A stretch of DNA of 64,000 nucleotides from Tieghemiomyces parasiticus (Eukaryota; Kickxellomycota; Dimargaritomycetes; Dimargaritales; Dimargaritaceae), in the NCBI GenBank assembly GCA_027575765.1, contig JANBPT010000072.1, positions 19,189 to 83,188 of the forward strand, given 5' to 3'. Positions 39,346-49,081 of the stretch are shown here, piece by piece. The notes under the pieces were generated by a model that saw only the letters and a list, made by a program, of their open reading frames with translations, had not been told where the DNA came from and did not search any database. Position 1 is the stretch's first letter; every line of letters starts with the position of its first letter. Made by a program: the position numbers and the translations under genes.

Positions 39346-40446
39346 CATATATACGACTGAATATACTAAATGAACTGCTAGGTCGCTAACATGATGGAAA
39401 CGTAGCTTGAAACGATGGGCAGACTTGATAGGGGAAAGGGAGTCATGGTCAAGCCCCCCCCCATAAAAAGCGTACGGGTGGGTAAGATCAAGGTGGGTTC
39501 TCACCGTTGCTGTATTATTGTGGACAATCCCTACGCCGATATTAATCAACCTTAACTACCTCTCTTCGGATGCGACCGGTTACGTCGAGGGCCGCTCCAA
39601 AATTCCGTAAGTTTTGAAGGAGAGGAAGGGGGTATCCGCCTGGAATTACATGTCGTCAACCTAATGCGGAGCCCCCCCCTTCGCCCCAGGGGAGGGGGAC
39701 GACGGGAAGTAGATGTTCAGGCCTACTGATATGGGCTTCCCCTATCTTACTTTCCCTCCCAACTTCCGCAACAAGCCATGCCTCAGCCGAAAGGTATGTT
39801 GTACTTCCCCCTCTTTCCATCGTCCCGTTTCCATCATGAAAATGCCATTTAGATCGCCTCCAGTTTCCTTTTCTAGCTTTTTCGTGTTGCACCTGGAGGC
39901 CGCTTGATCGCCGCGAGTATACAGTGCTAGGTATGAGAGCAGAGACGCAAATATGACATGTTACTCTGGGACGATAGAGGGGTGATGAGGGTGGGGAATG
40001 CCACAAGATTGATCATGCGCTGTTCTTCCGAGCGTGGGTCTTGCTTCGAAAGGTGAGTAGTGCCGGCTTACAAGTCGTCTTAAGCGTACATGGTTTACAG
40101 TGCCTTCGCTTGCCCAAGCACCCGTTCGCTACCCTAGCCCGGTCCCTGGCTAAAAGCAATATGGTCATCATGCCCAAGCACAACCTTTTTTGCGAGGTTT
40201 CTATATTAAGAAAGTAATTATTATCGTGCCCTTGTTCACAGTGCGGCGGTGGTCTGCTTGCTTCCCACCTCACTACCATCGAGTGATTGTCGCATTGTCT
40301 CCTTCTACCTTATTCCTGACTTGTGTTCTAGCCACGTCGTACCGGTTGGGGGGGGGAGAGGCTATACCTGCGTCATACCTGAAGCGTCGGCCAGTCAGCG
40401 TATAACCACCTTGTCAGTACGAGCTCTGTGTGTCACGGCTAGCAAC

Positions 40447-40465
40447 GAGAGAGAGAAAGAGAGAT
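40447..40465. repeat. (GA)n microsatellite
   Basis: A GA run with one AA interruption. Confidence 0.85.
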
Positions 40466-40850
40466 AGCAAAAAGAGGAGAGGAGAACGTGACAAAGATTA
40501 AGTAACCGGATAGATTGGTACCAGCCATTTTACCAAGAGGACTAACCTTGTGGCGCTTCCATACTATCTCGCTCCTCTCTCCATGTACAATCTCCATTCC
40601 GTTGATCAAGGTTGTACAGGTCGACCGGTCCGAGTGTGGGCTGGACACACAAGACTTCGGACCCACCAGGCCCTGCTGCCACCGTGAAGGTATTAATGAA
40701 CATGATCTAATGACCTCCCTGTTGGCACACAGTGGGCCTAAAATACACACACACACACGGTTGGGGGGGGAGGAGTAAAGGGGAAGTGGCTGCCGTCGTA
40801 CATGATCACGTTTATCAACTAATAGAGGCGCGTTCTAGCTAAACATGGTT

Positions 40851-42840
40851 ACACGCCTAGTAGAGCTTATCAATGGCTATATTTCCTCTTTTTATTCAAA
40901 AAATTGACATTGATAATTTTTCAATTGGGGCTATTGCGCCTTACGTAAGTGGTTGAACTAAGCCATCAGTCTTGGGCGTCAGGAAGGGTGGCCAGAGTGA
41001 ACCGGGCTAGGCGGCACTCTGTAAACTACACACGTCGTTTTTTTTCTGGTTGCAACAGTGACGTTAAGACCAGTTAAATAGGTATAATTAACATAACATG
41101 AATTGGCTATAGGCACTATTTATTACGGACATAGTTACCCCAACCAGACGTGCAGAATCAGCCGAACTTGAGCAGATCAGACGCAGTTTAAAGCACCCTG
41201 ATTGCCGGTATGTATTAATTAAATGCTGCTTTCCTTTCTAGAGAGATATGGTTCCTACAGTCACAATAGTGCCCAACTGGCGGACAGCCAATGGCTATGC
41301 ACTACTGACCATGGTCGTGGGTCAGCTAATACGCCAATGATTTATCTATTTTAAGCATCCTTGCCTATATATCATGCTGGGGACCTATGATTGTTGTTAT
41401 CCTATCACCAAAACCCGACTACAAACAAACATTGGAGGCAGGCAATAGGGTATCAGATTTTAATGTAAAAAATTAATTTATAGCTGCATGATAAAGCCCA
41501 ATATCTGGGAAGCATGCCATTGACAAAGCCCGGCACAACTTCCAAACGAGTTCCATACAAACTATTGAGTACCTAACAACATATAGTCAGAGGCAAGGAT
41601 TCTATATCTGCAATGTAAAGTGAAAAAGGACAACTAAACACAGAGGAGAGCTCATAAACAAGTGAGATCCTGGCAAAGGCAGATACTAATAAACATGCAT
41701 ACGTAATTATTACTGATAAAAGTCTACTATGGAAAAGTGGATGCGGTATCTGTAAAAGGGATATGGGGGTCAATGGTGAGAAGGCACAGCAGAGGGTTTA
41801 TTGAGGTAAAGAAGTAAGGGCCGCCCAGAAGTGGTGAGTGCTACGCACTGTCGAGCAATACAAGAAAGTACATAGCAAAAACGGAGACTGAGTCCATCAA
41901 GGCAAACTCAGTGGTTCATATAGCAAAGTTGGGCTGCAAGGGTTCATAGTTTTGGAAGTGGTTCTGGGAGGATAAAAGTTACATGAGTACGTGGGCTAGA
42001 AGTGTGAGTTTGAGGAGAGATGTCTGGAAGGATCCTGCAAGTCGGGCAGCCAGATACAGGATGACATGCTGGTGTTGGAGTTACAGAGTGGTGCCCACTT
42101 GCACTGGCCTAGTTTGATTTTTGGACACCCCATCTATTATCAGCTTGTTCCTGTGTCAGGATCCTAATAAAAAGGCCGCCCATTAATAGTAATAAAAACT
42201 AAATTAAAACCTCACTTTATTATATATCAGAGAAACCCTCACTTGGCCATTCATCTAGTATAAAAATAGTATATTTAAAGAGTGAATTTGTGTTAAAAGT
42301 AATACTCCTAGGAAAAGAGTATAATGCAAAAACGTGGTGAATTCAAACTATGTACAAAGACAATGAGTAACTAATAGATGGTCATTAAAAGTGATACTTG
42401 TGGTCCCTTTTATAGTTAGGTGGTGAGGCAAAATATTCCTATGTAGATATGATACTTGAGACTGGCGTGATAATAGCTGGTTGAGGTATTAAATTGGGGA
42501 TAAAGGTAAAATGTTATGTAGGTCGGGATCAAAGTCAACCAGACAATATAGTAATGTATCAATGTTGTTAGAAAGAAAATAAAAAGTGGTAACCCATGGA
42601 TACAAGGGCTTTTGTAGCCCGGCAATCTATGGGTATGCCTCAAGAATCATGGAGTCAGAGGAGGGGATTTAGGAGCAGGCACCCGTGAAGGCTCCCTCAT
42701 CAAAAAAAGTTTGACAAGGGCAACCCTGCCAGCGCCTGCCAACCCCCCTGATACCCCGACTCAAGATCATTGCAGGATAATTATAGTCCGCCGGTCTATC
42801 AAGGACAAACCCATTTGCTTATTTTCTATCACATTATCTA
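40851..42840. other. AT-richer block before the tRNA gene; no gene recognised
   Basis: By eye the A+T content is clearly higher than in both flanks. There is no open frame longer than about 75 codons and no recognised retroelement protein. It may be decayed mobile-element DNA, as often found beside tRNA genes, but no coding remnant proves this. Confidence 0.4.
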
Positions 42841-43075
42841 TATATCATCAATATTGATGCAACACTGCCTTATCATTCTATGAGTAACTTCACCTTTCTA
42901 TAACTTTGATAACCACCTTATCATTATGTTTACACCCACTATAATTTTTCCTGATCACCAACGCAATCATGCTTATAAAAGTACACCAGTGTTGCACATC
43001 ACAATAAAACAACATTTATTCACCACTGTAGACCTCATATTCTCCTTTACACCCATTGAAATGACTTACAGCCCA
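42841..43075. mobile_element. Possible solo-LTR-like remnant upstream of tRNA-Gly
   Basis: TATAAAAG at 42974-42981 is followed 21 bases later by AATAAAA at 43003-43009. This spacing is typical of LTR promoter and polyadenylation signals. An end of the ACA or TCAAC kind falls 16-20 bases before the tRNA, the distance at which Ty3-type elements insert. I could not find a matching 5' end or a target-site duplication, and the boundaries are nominal. It could equally be ordinary AT-rich DNA. Confidence 0.25.
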
Positions 43076-43091
43076 TCAACGAAATTTGTCC

Positions 43092-43162
43092 GCGCAGATG
43101 GTTTAGTGGTATAATTATCGCCTGCCACGCGATAGACCGGGGTTCGATTCCCCGTCTGCGCA
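43092..43162 (+). tRNA. tRNA-Gly (anticodon GCC)
   Basis: A 71-base cloverleaf. The acceptor stem GCGCAGA pairs with TCTGCGC and the discriminator base is A. The anticodon stem ATCGC/GCGAT carries loop CTGCCAC with anticodon GCC at 43124-43126. The T stem CGGGG/CCCCG carries loop TTCGATT. The internal A box starts at about 43099 (TGGTTTAGTGG) and the B box is at 43141-43151 (GGTTCGATTCC). There is no intron, and CCA is not encoded, as expected for eukaryotes. It reads GGC (and by modification GGU) glycine codons. Confidence 0.97.
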
Positions 43163-43166
43163 TTCA

Positions 43167-43173
43167 TTTTTTT
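43167..43173 (+). terminator. Pol III terminator of tRNA-Gly
   Basis: A T7 run begins five bases after the tRNA 3' end. Confidence 0.9.
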
Positions 43174-44126
43174 CCAACAGCGCACTACCTAGTGATGTGC
43201 GTTTACCTTTTTATCTCCGAGGAGGTTATATGCGCCTGTTCTTGTCGTAAAATTTAGCCTCGGTGGGCAGGCCCAATAGCGCCTAGCGTGTAGCAGAACA
43301 TACAGCCCAATGGAAGGGCGCAGATAAAATAGAACTGACCGAAGGGGGAAAAAAGTCCATCGCGGGTTAGAAAACCAAAGTAGAAATGGGCATACTAAGG
43401 ATATCTTTTTGGGACCTATTGCGAATGACCGAGTTCGTCCGCCTGCTATCCAGAGAGGAACACAATGCCGTTTGGTGTAGTTGGGGTATTCGACTCAGAC
43501 CACTTTTGAAAGTACAGAGTACAAGCATCAGTTCAGGGCCCAAGCGTCGAGTCAGAAGGAGGGGATAACCTCCATCGACCGGTACTGGGTTGTAATCCCT
43601 TCCCCATGATTAAAGAACTACCGACAGGATTCCGTTGGGATGAAGGAACAGTGGGGTGTCGTTGCATAATGGAAGTTCGACGGACTTGCATGGTAAAGGT
43701 GATGACTTGGCGAGCCTCCTCCCACCTTTCCCTTCCCCTTCCTAATTATCTGGGTAGATGAGAGGGTGGTAAGGGGTTTATTAAATCAAAAAAATCACAG
43801 AACCAAAATAATTTGAAGTAGTAAGGGATAGTAAATGGTACATGGTGAGGATGGTGTTTGTAGCGTATTGGCAAGTATAGATGAGGGTATAATGAACGGA
43901 ATGACAGGCATATAATCGAGAAATGCGGGACCATTGAAGCGATCGGTGCATGGTCTCATCATTAGAAGGTCTCAGTGCGGTACAGTAATACATCATGACG
44001 AAAGTGAAGCGTGTGGGGAGGCAGCATGAGTGTAGAGGTGCTAGAGCGGGTAGGGGAGTAAAGGCATGCAGAAGGGGCGAGAGACGGCCAGTTGTGTCAT
44101 ATTAGGGAGTCCAGATGTCACTCGCT
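43174..44126. other. Intergenic; nothing recognised
   Basis: Between the tRNA and the 3' end of the KASH-like gene there are only short frames without family features. The last few hundred bases are probably 3' flank of the minus-strand gene. Confidence 0.55.
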
Positions 44127-46922
44127 CTATGTGGGCACTTTCGGGGTTTCGCCATTATAGAGCAGGGTTTCAAGCCAGTACATGAAAATGTCGGCGGTCC
44201 GGGACCGCGGAGCATGGGCGGCAGCCCGCGAGCGGGAGCCGTAGGCTGTAGGGGGCGCGGGATCTTGGATACGCAGCAGGATGGGTTGGCCAGCAGGCCC
44301 GTGGTAGCGGTTGGCGGACCAGGTACTATCCTCGACGGGTGAGTAGTGGGCATCCGCTGGGTTACTGCTGCCGCCACTACCGACCACCGCTACCGGCACA
44401 TTGCAGTCGCTGGACCCGACGGGGGCCGGTGGAGGAACCTGGCCCGGCGGCTGCGGCGGACGATAAACTGGGGCAGCGTGGCCGTGCTCGACAGTGCTAT
44501 GGTTAGTAAACACCATCGTCAGGTAGCCCAAGAAGTAGACGGCCAGCGTGTAAAGGATGAAGGTGGTGATCTGACAGGGCGTGAAACTGTGCTGGCGCGC
44601 ACCCAGCTTGGTCGCCGATTCGGTGGTGGCAGCAGGCGGTGTGGCCTCCTTTGCCTGGGACGACGAGTCCGCCAGGATTTGGGAGTCGTTCTCAATGCTA
44701 GCCCGACGCTGTGCACGCAACTGCCGACGCTGGCGCATACCTTCCTTGAAATTGAGCGAGGACAGCCGACGGGCACCGGCTGTCAGGGCGGGCGACGCTG
44801 AGGATTCCTCCTCGCGATCCAGGAACATGCTACGGTCGGCAGGCAATTCCTTGGCGTAGTCGAGTACCAGGTTGAACAGGCTTGTGGTTAGGAGATCGGC
44901 TTTGACGTGGTGACCCGCCGTGCGGAGGGTTTGAACCAGACGGCCGGCCGCCCGGACGAAACCCTGCAGGTCAAGCGTCCGTAGGTCAATCTCGATGTCG
45001 GCGTCGGCGGTGCCACCCTGGACAGCGGTGTCGCACAAACCGGCCCGGGCGGCTGGTGTCGATGTTACAGCCTCCGCTGCGGATTCAGACGATTCTTTCA
45101 CCGTAACCGTTAGGTTAACCACCTGGCGGCGCAGAGCCTCGAGGTACCGCTCAATCTGCTTAGTCTCGAGCTGCTGAGACTCTCGGGTGTTGTGGACGTC
45201 GCTACGTAGTTTCTGATGGCAGTCCAGGGCGTCTGCAAGCTGCGCCTTCAGCTGGGTCTTCTCTCGGATGAGGCGGGCCACCAGTTCAGCCTGGGGAGTT
45301 GCCGTTAATTCCGTCTCCGTCTGGGTGCCCCAGTGGCGGATGGGCTGCGCAGGTTTCCGACCGTCATCCGGGTGAGGAATAGCCGTAAATACACTAGGGT
45401 CGAGGGCAAAGGTCAGCCCGTGGCCGCTGGCTGCCAGTTCTTGTTGCAGAGTACCCAGTGCGGACGGGCGGGTAACTGTATCGCCGGTTGGGGCCGCCAG
45501 GGTGTCGCTGTACCCGGCGGTAGCAGTCTCTATTTCTGCGCGGAGCTGGTCCACTGTCTGCTTGAGTTCCTGGTTCTCGATGTCGAGGTCCTCGAACTGT
45601 TTGCGGAGGTACTCGTTGGCGTCCTGCTTGTAGCGCAGTGTTTGTACTTCCACGTCCAGGTGCTCCCGTTCGGCGCACATCCGATCATGCTCCGCCCGGA
45701 TGGCATCGAGCTGGGTGCCGACAAACTCGGCTTCATGACTCCGCTCAGCCAGTTCACGCTGCACGAAGCGCAGGGCCTCACATTTTTCCTCGTACTTGGT
45801 CTTCAGGCCTTGGTACTCCGCCTGCAGGTTGGAGTGGTTGCTGGCGAGCTGTTTGGACTGGGTTTCGAGAACGGATATCTGGATGAGGTTGCGGCTATCA
45901 CACTTTTGGAGATCCTTTACCTCGCGCTGTTTGGCGTGCAATTCAGCGCGCAGGTCATCCAGTTTATCTTGAATGGCCTGAACCTGAGCCTCGTGGGTTC
46001 GGGCCTCCTGCTCAAGCCGGCGGGTATAGGTGGCACGCTGCTTGGCCAGCTCCTCGCGGTGCTGGGTGACCATGGCCTCCTGCAATAGGGCTCCGTCGGT
46101 ACCGCGACTTTGTTCGCGGGCCCGTGCCAGGGCTTCCTGGTCCATGGCCTCTAGCAAGTTGCGCGGCGGACTCACAGACCGGAAGAAGTTGTAATTGTTG
46201 CGCGCGTCGTTGATTTCGCTCGGGCTGAACGTGTCCGACAGTCGGTGACCACCCAGGGAGCTATCGGGCGAAAAGGTGCGCGAGTGGCGGGTGCGGGCGG
46301 CCGGGGTCTGGTGCACCGAGATCCGGCCGAACATACTATCGTCGATGACACCAGCTTCCGTCCCACCGAAGCCGCCGGTATGGCTACCAAGCGACGAGCG
46401 GCCACTGAGCGGGGAAACAGGGCCGTCGAGTTCGGGGATGTTGTCATCGGCAACTGGGGTGCGGCCCAGGGTGAGGGTGGCCGCTCGTTTACTAGATGTC
46501 ACAATGCCGAGCGGCTCCGTCCGTGGACGGGAAGCGAAGGGCGAGTGCTTGGAGAGGCCCGGCAGGGCCCGAACGGGGGTGCGCGGCGCCTCAGTGGGGT
46601 TGGTCGGGGCAGGCACGCGGCTTGCCGCGTCACAGGCTCGGAGAAATTCATCTAAATCAGCGACGGTGCAGGTGAGCGACGAGTTTTCCGCCAGAAAATG
46701 CTCAAACACTTGCTTGAGCTCCAGAGGAACCAGAGGTTGGCCGAGCTCGCGCTCGACGTCTTTAATGGTGGCCCATACCTGCGAAAGTCTCAGTTGGTCA
46801 CCGTCCAGTTCGCAACGCGGCAGTACCGTATCCATAAACTGGGTAAGGTCCAAGGTCGGTGTTGGTTTGGCATCGGCCGGGGTGGCCCCCGTCGGACTAG
46901 AAGGGTCGTCTACGCCTACCAT
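44127..46922 (-). CDS. Large coiled-coil protein with EF-hand-like N-terminus and C-terminal membrane anchor; KASH5/Kms-like candidate
   Basis: An intronless frame of 931 aa from ATG 46922. Residues about 25-110 form a helical domain (LDLTQFMDTVLPRCELDGDQLRLSQ and following) that looks like a degenerate pair of EF-hands, as in KASH5. Residues 115-255 are low-complexity and Ser/Pro-rich. Residues about 258-480 are a long coiled coil with heptads rich in Glu, Gln, Leu and Arg. Further helical segments run to about 720. A single membrane helix lies at about 775-802 (TTFILYTLAVYFLGYLTMVF), followed by a Pro-rich tail of about 128 residues ending MYWLETLLYNGETPKVPT. This layout fits outer-nuclear-membrane LINC proteins that link microtubule motors to SUN proteins. 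The final residues are not a classic PPPX, and the luminal tail is long, so the KASH assignment is inference. A tail-anchored ER or Golgi golgin-type protein is the main alternative. Confidence 0.55.
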   Translation of the reverse strand: MVGVDDPSSPTGATPADAKPTPTLDLTQFMDTVLPRCELDGDQLRLSQVWATIKDVERELGQPLVPLELKQVFEHFLAENSSLTCTVADLDEFLRACDAASRVPAPTNPTEAPRTPVRALPGLSKHSPFASRPRTEPLGIVTSSKRAATLTLGRTPVADDNIPELDGPVSPLSGRSSLGSHTGGFGGTEAGVIDDSMFGRISVHQTPAARTRHSRTFSPDSSLGGHRLSDTFSPSEINDARNNYNFFRSVSPPRNLLEAMDQEALARAREQSRGTDGALLQEAMVTQHREELAKQRATYTRRLEQEARTHEAQVQAIQDKLDDLRAELHAKQREVKDLQKCDSRNLIQISVLETQSKQLASNHSNLQAEYQGLKTKYEEKCEALRFVQRELAERSHEAEFVGTQLDAIRAEHDRMCAEREHLDVEVQTLRYKQDANEYLRKQFEDLDIENQELKQTVDQLRAEIETATAGYSDTLAAPTGDTVTRPSALGTLQQELAASGHGLTFALDPSVFTAIPHPDDGRKPAQPIRHWGTQTETELTATPQAELVARLIREKTQLKAQLADALDCHQKLRSDVHNTRESQQLETKQIERYLEALRRQVVNLTVTVKESSESAAEAVTSTPAARAGLCDTAVQGGTADADIEIDLRTLDLQGFVRAAGRLVQTLRTAGHHVKADLLTTSLFNLVLDYAKELPADRSMFLDREEESSASPALTAGARRLSSLNFKEGMRQRRQLRAQRRASIENDSQILADSSSQAKEATPPAATTESATKLGARQHSFTPCQITTFILYTLAVYFLGYLTMVFTNHSTVEHGHAAPVYRPPQPPGQVPPPAPVGSSDCNVPVAVVGSGGSSNPADAHYSPVEDSTWSANRYHGPAGQPILLRIQDPAPPTAYGSRSRAAAHAPRSRTADIFMYWLETLLYNGETPKVPT

Positions 46923-47751
46923 GACGTAAACAATTAGTATGAAGGGTTGGGGGAAGTAAGTGGAAATTAATAAAGGGGAGCGGTGTTAAGGGCGAGAGGA
47001 TGGGTATAGATATGGGTGACGAGCTGACAATGTTAGGAAAAAAGGGATGGGTCAAAGCAGCGGGGGCGGTGTACGAAAAGGGTAGTGAGAAATCGAAAGA
47101 ATGGAGGTTCAGAGAAGGGAGATGAGGGGTAAATAGCTGCAGCTGCAGCTTTGCTAAAACACTATGAGCCAACAGAAAGCTTGTGTAGCCAGTTTGGGTA
47201 AGGGTGGGGCGTAACCTGGTAGCGGGAGGCGGCGGTTGAATTAGGCCACCGGGACTCCTCTGTATATATGAAAACAAGGCTTTCGCACTCTCTGGAGGGA
47301 GGGTGTGGCTAGGCTAGGTAGGGTGAATGTAGCCGCTGTATGCGGAGCGCGTAGCCCAAGCGCCGTATGGAGAGTCTGGTGGGGTTGCGTAACGGACAAG
47401 GGGTACCCTATCGGATGGCCAGTGGGAGGGGCAGGACTTGAGCACGGCAATGGTCAGTGCACTACAAAAAAATAATATACAAAGGGTGCTGGCCACGAAG
47501 TCCATCAGGGGGGGGGGAGGCCGCGCAGAGCCATAGAGGCGGCCGGAGGTGGGGGGAAGGGTGACTCTTGGCCACGATCCGATTCGAGGATGCGCGGCGT
47601 CCCCAGCACTAGCTCCTAGTCGCTGTGCCGAGAACGCTTCCTCTTGTAAACTTTGCTTCACCATTATACCGACTCCCTCGCCCATCCTGCCTGTATTCTA
47701 CTCGCATTGACCCTAGCCCTGCGACTGACCCTTTTATCTCGCAGTTTCGCC
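46923..47751. promoter_or_regulatory. Divergent promoter region, KASH-like gene and FKBP25
   Basis: This is 829 bases between two divergent start codons. TGTATATATG near 47260 could act as a TATA element in either direction. AGCTGCAGCTGCAGCT at 47135-47150 is a perfect 16-base palindrome. A pyrimidine tract ending in CAG about nine bases before the FKBP25 ATG may be the acceptor of a 5' leader intron. Confidence 0.45.
47135..47150. repeat. 16-bp perfect palindrome with PstI/PvuII-like core
   Basis: AGCTGCAGCTGCAGCT is self-complementary and contains overlapping CAGCTG E-box motifs within the divergent promoter. Confidence 0.75.
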
Positions 47752-49081
47752 ATGACCGTCACCGCTCCCTGGGAGGAGGCCCAGATGGCCAGCAACGACA
47801 TTCCCAAGAAGACCATCGTTGCCTTCCTCCACGCCGTGGCCAGCAATGAGGTAAGCCCCTCGACTCGTTAGCTAAAACAGTTGCGGGTGGAGACTGGTCA
47901 ACTCTACGTCGCACCTCCACGACGACACGCCCCCTCCCTCCCCTTGGTGTCGAAGCCTCAAGCCGGGTGAACAGTACTGACCACTATGAACATTCCTGGC
48001 TCACTCTCACCGCTCTCCAGTTCCTCACCGCCAAGAAACTTAACAAGAAGGTGCCGGAAATTGTCAAGTCAACCAAGCGTGAGGACCTGATCGCCCATTA
48101 CAAGGCGCTTTTTGAGTCCCAAAGCTTCCGGTAGGTTATCCATCAGCGCAATGCAAGAGGCGCTAGGCACCGTCGGTTCGTCGTCGATGAGATTGAATGA
48201 TCAATTGTGGGGAACAGGATCGGGAAAACCAGGCCAGGAGAATGCACGACCGGTCCCTAACCTTCCTCGCCAGGGAATACCAACTCTCCCTTTCCCTTAT
48301 CCCTGAATTACAGCCCAGCTGGCGAGGTGCCGATCGTTGAGGTGGACCCCGCCGCTAAGGCTCTTGGTACCACCAAAGGTGCCAAGGCTACCACCACCGC
48401 CGCCACCCCTAAGGAGCAGCCCAAGTACCGGAAGCAGCTCCTAGTTAAGGGCGACAAGGTCAACTTTCCCAAGAAGGGCGATGCCGTGAGCTGCTGGTGA
48501 GTAACCGGCCCCGCCTCCTGGGCGAAGTGGTACAAAATCCTGCCAACTGGCCAATTCGGATTTTACCGCACTGCAGGTCCGCCCTAACTCTCCAACTGAC
48601 CCATTATTGTCACATTTGCACCAAACTCCTACTTGTTTTACAGGTACACTGGCCAATTGGAGGACGGCACCGTTTTCGATACCAATATGCCCAAAGGCAA
48701 AAAGAAGGGCAGCCCGCTCAAATTCAAAGGTAAGGTTATCATTACATAGTTGATTTCCCAGTCTCCTCGCACTCCCTAGACCCGACCGCTAGTACTCAAC
48801 AACCACCACCGCTCGGCGGCCGGATTCTCAGCGCCTTGGCCGTATCGTCTAACCAACTTCCCCCCCCTACAACTTCTACGTGCATGTTTACCATCTTTAC
48901 AGTTGGCGTGGGTAAAGTGATCCGCGGCTGGGACGAAGCCCTCCTCACAATGTCCAAGGGTGAGCAAGCCAAGTTGACTATTGAGCCCGAGTGGGCCTAC
49001 GGTGCCAAGGGCATGGCTGCAGCTGGAATTCCTCCCAATGCTACCCTGGTATTTGAGGTGGAGCTGGCCGGAATCGCTTGA
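47752..49081 (+). CDS. FKBP3: FKBP25-type nuclear peptidyl-prolyl isomerase
   Basis: Five exons: 47752-47850, 48021-48130, 48314-48496, 48644-48729 and 48903-49081 (218 aa; human FKBP25 has 224). All introns are GT-AG and the phases join cleanly. Residues 1-70 match the basic tilted helix bundle unique to FKBP25, with PKKTIVAFLHAV, the KKLNKKVPEIVKSTKREDL stretch and YKALFES. A linker ends in KYRKQLLVKGDKVNFPKKGD. The FKBP domain (about 112-218) keeps YTGQLEDGTVFDTN, FKVGVGKVIRGWDEALLTMSKGE and EWAYG. FKBP25 is a nuclear prolyl isomerase that binds nucleic acids, ribosomal precursors and chromatin factors in animals. Typical fungal nuclear FKBPs (Fpr3/Fpr4) have a different, acidic N-terminus. 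Confidence 0.93.

Larger units (their letters stand above)
33980..40850. other. Gene-poor tract downstream of the SFP1-like gene; no gene recognised
   Basis: The first 800 bases are probably 3' flank, including a T-rich stretch at about 34530-34720 whose hydrophobic chance frame is not convincing. The remainder shows short frames with no domain, many poly-G or GGA-rich runs (for example 35400-35455) and several microsatellites. Nothing else was recognised. Confidence 0.55.

Noticed and set aside
45333..46088. 251-codon plus-strand ORF inside the KASH-like gene
   Set aside because: Antisense shadow of the coiled-coil region, with leucine and valine runs from Glu/Gln/Lys codons.
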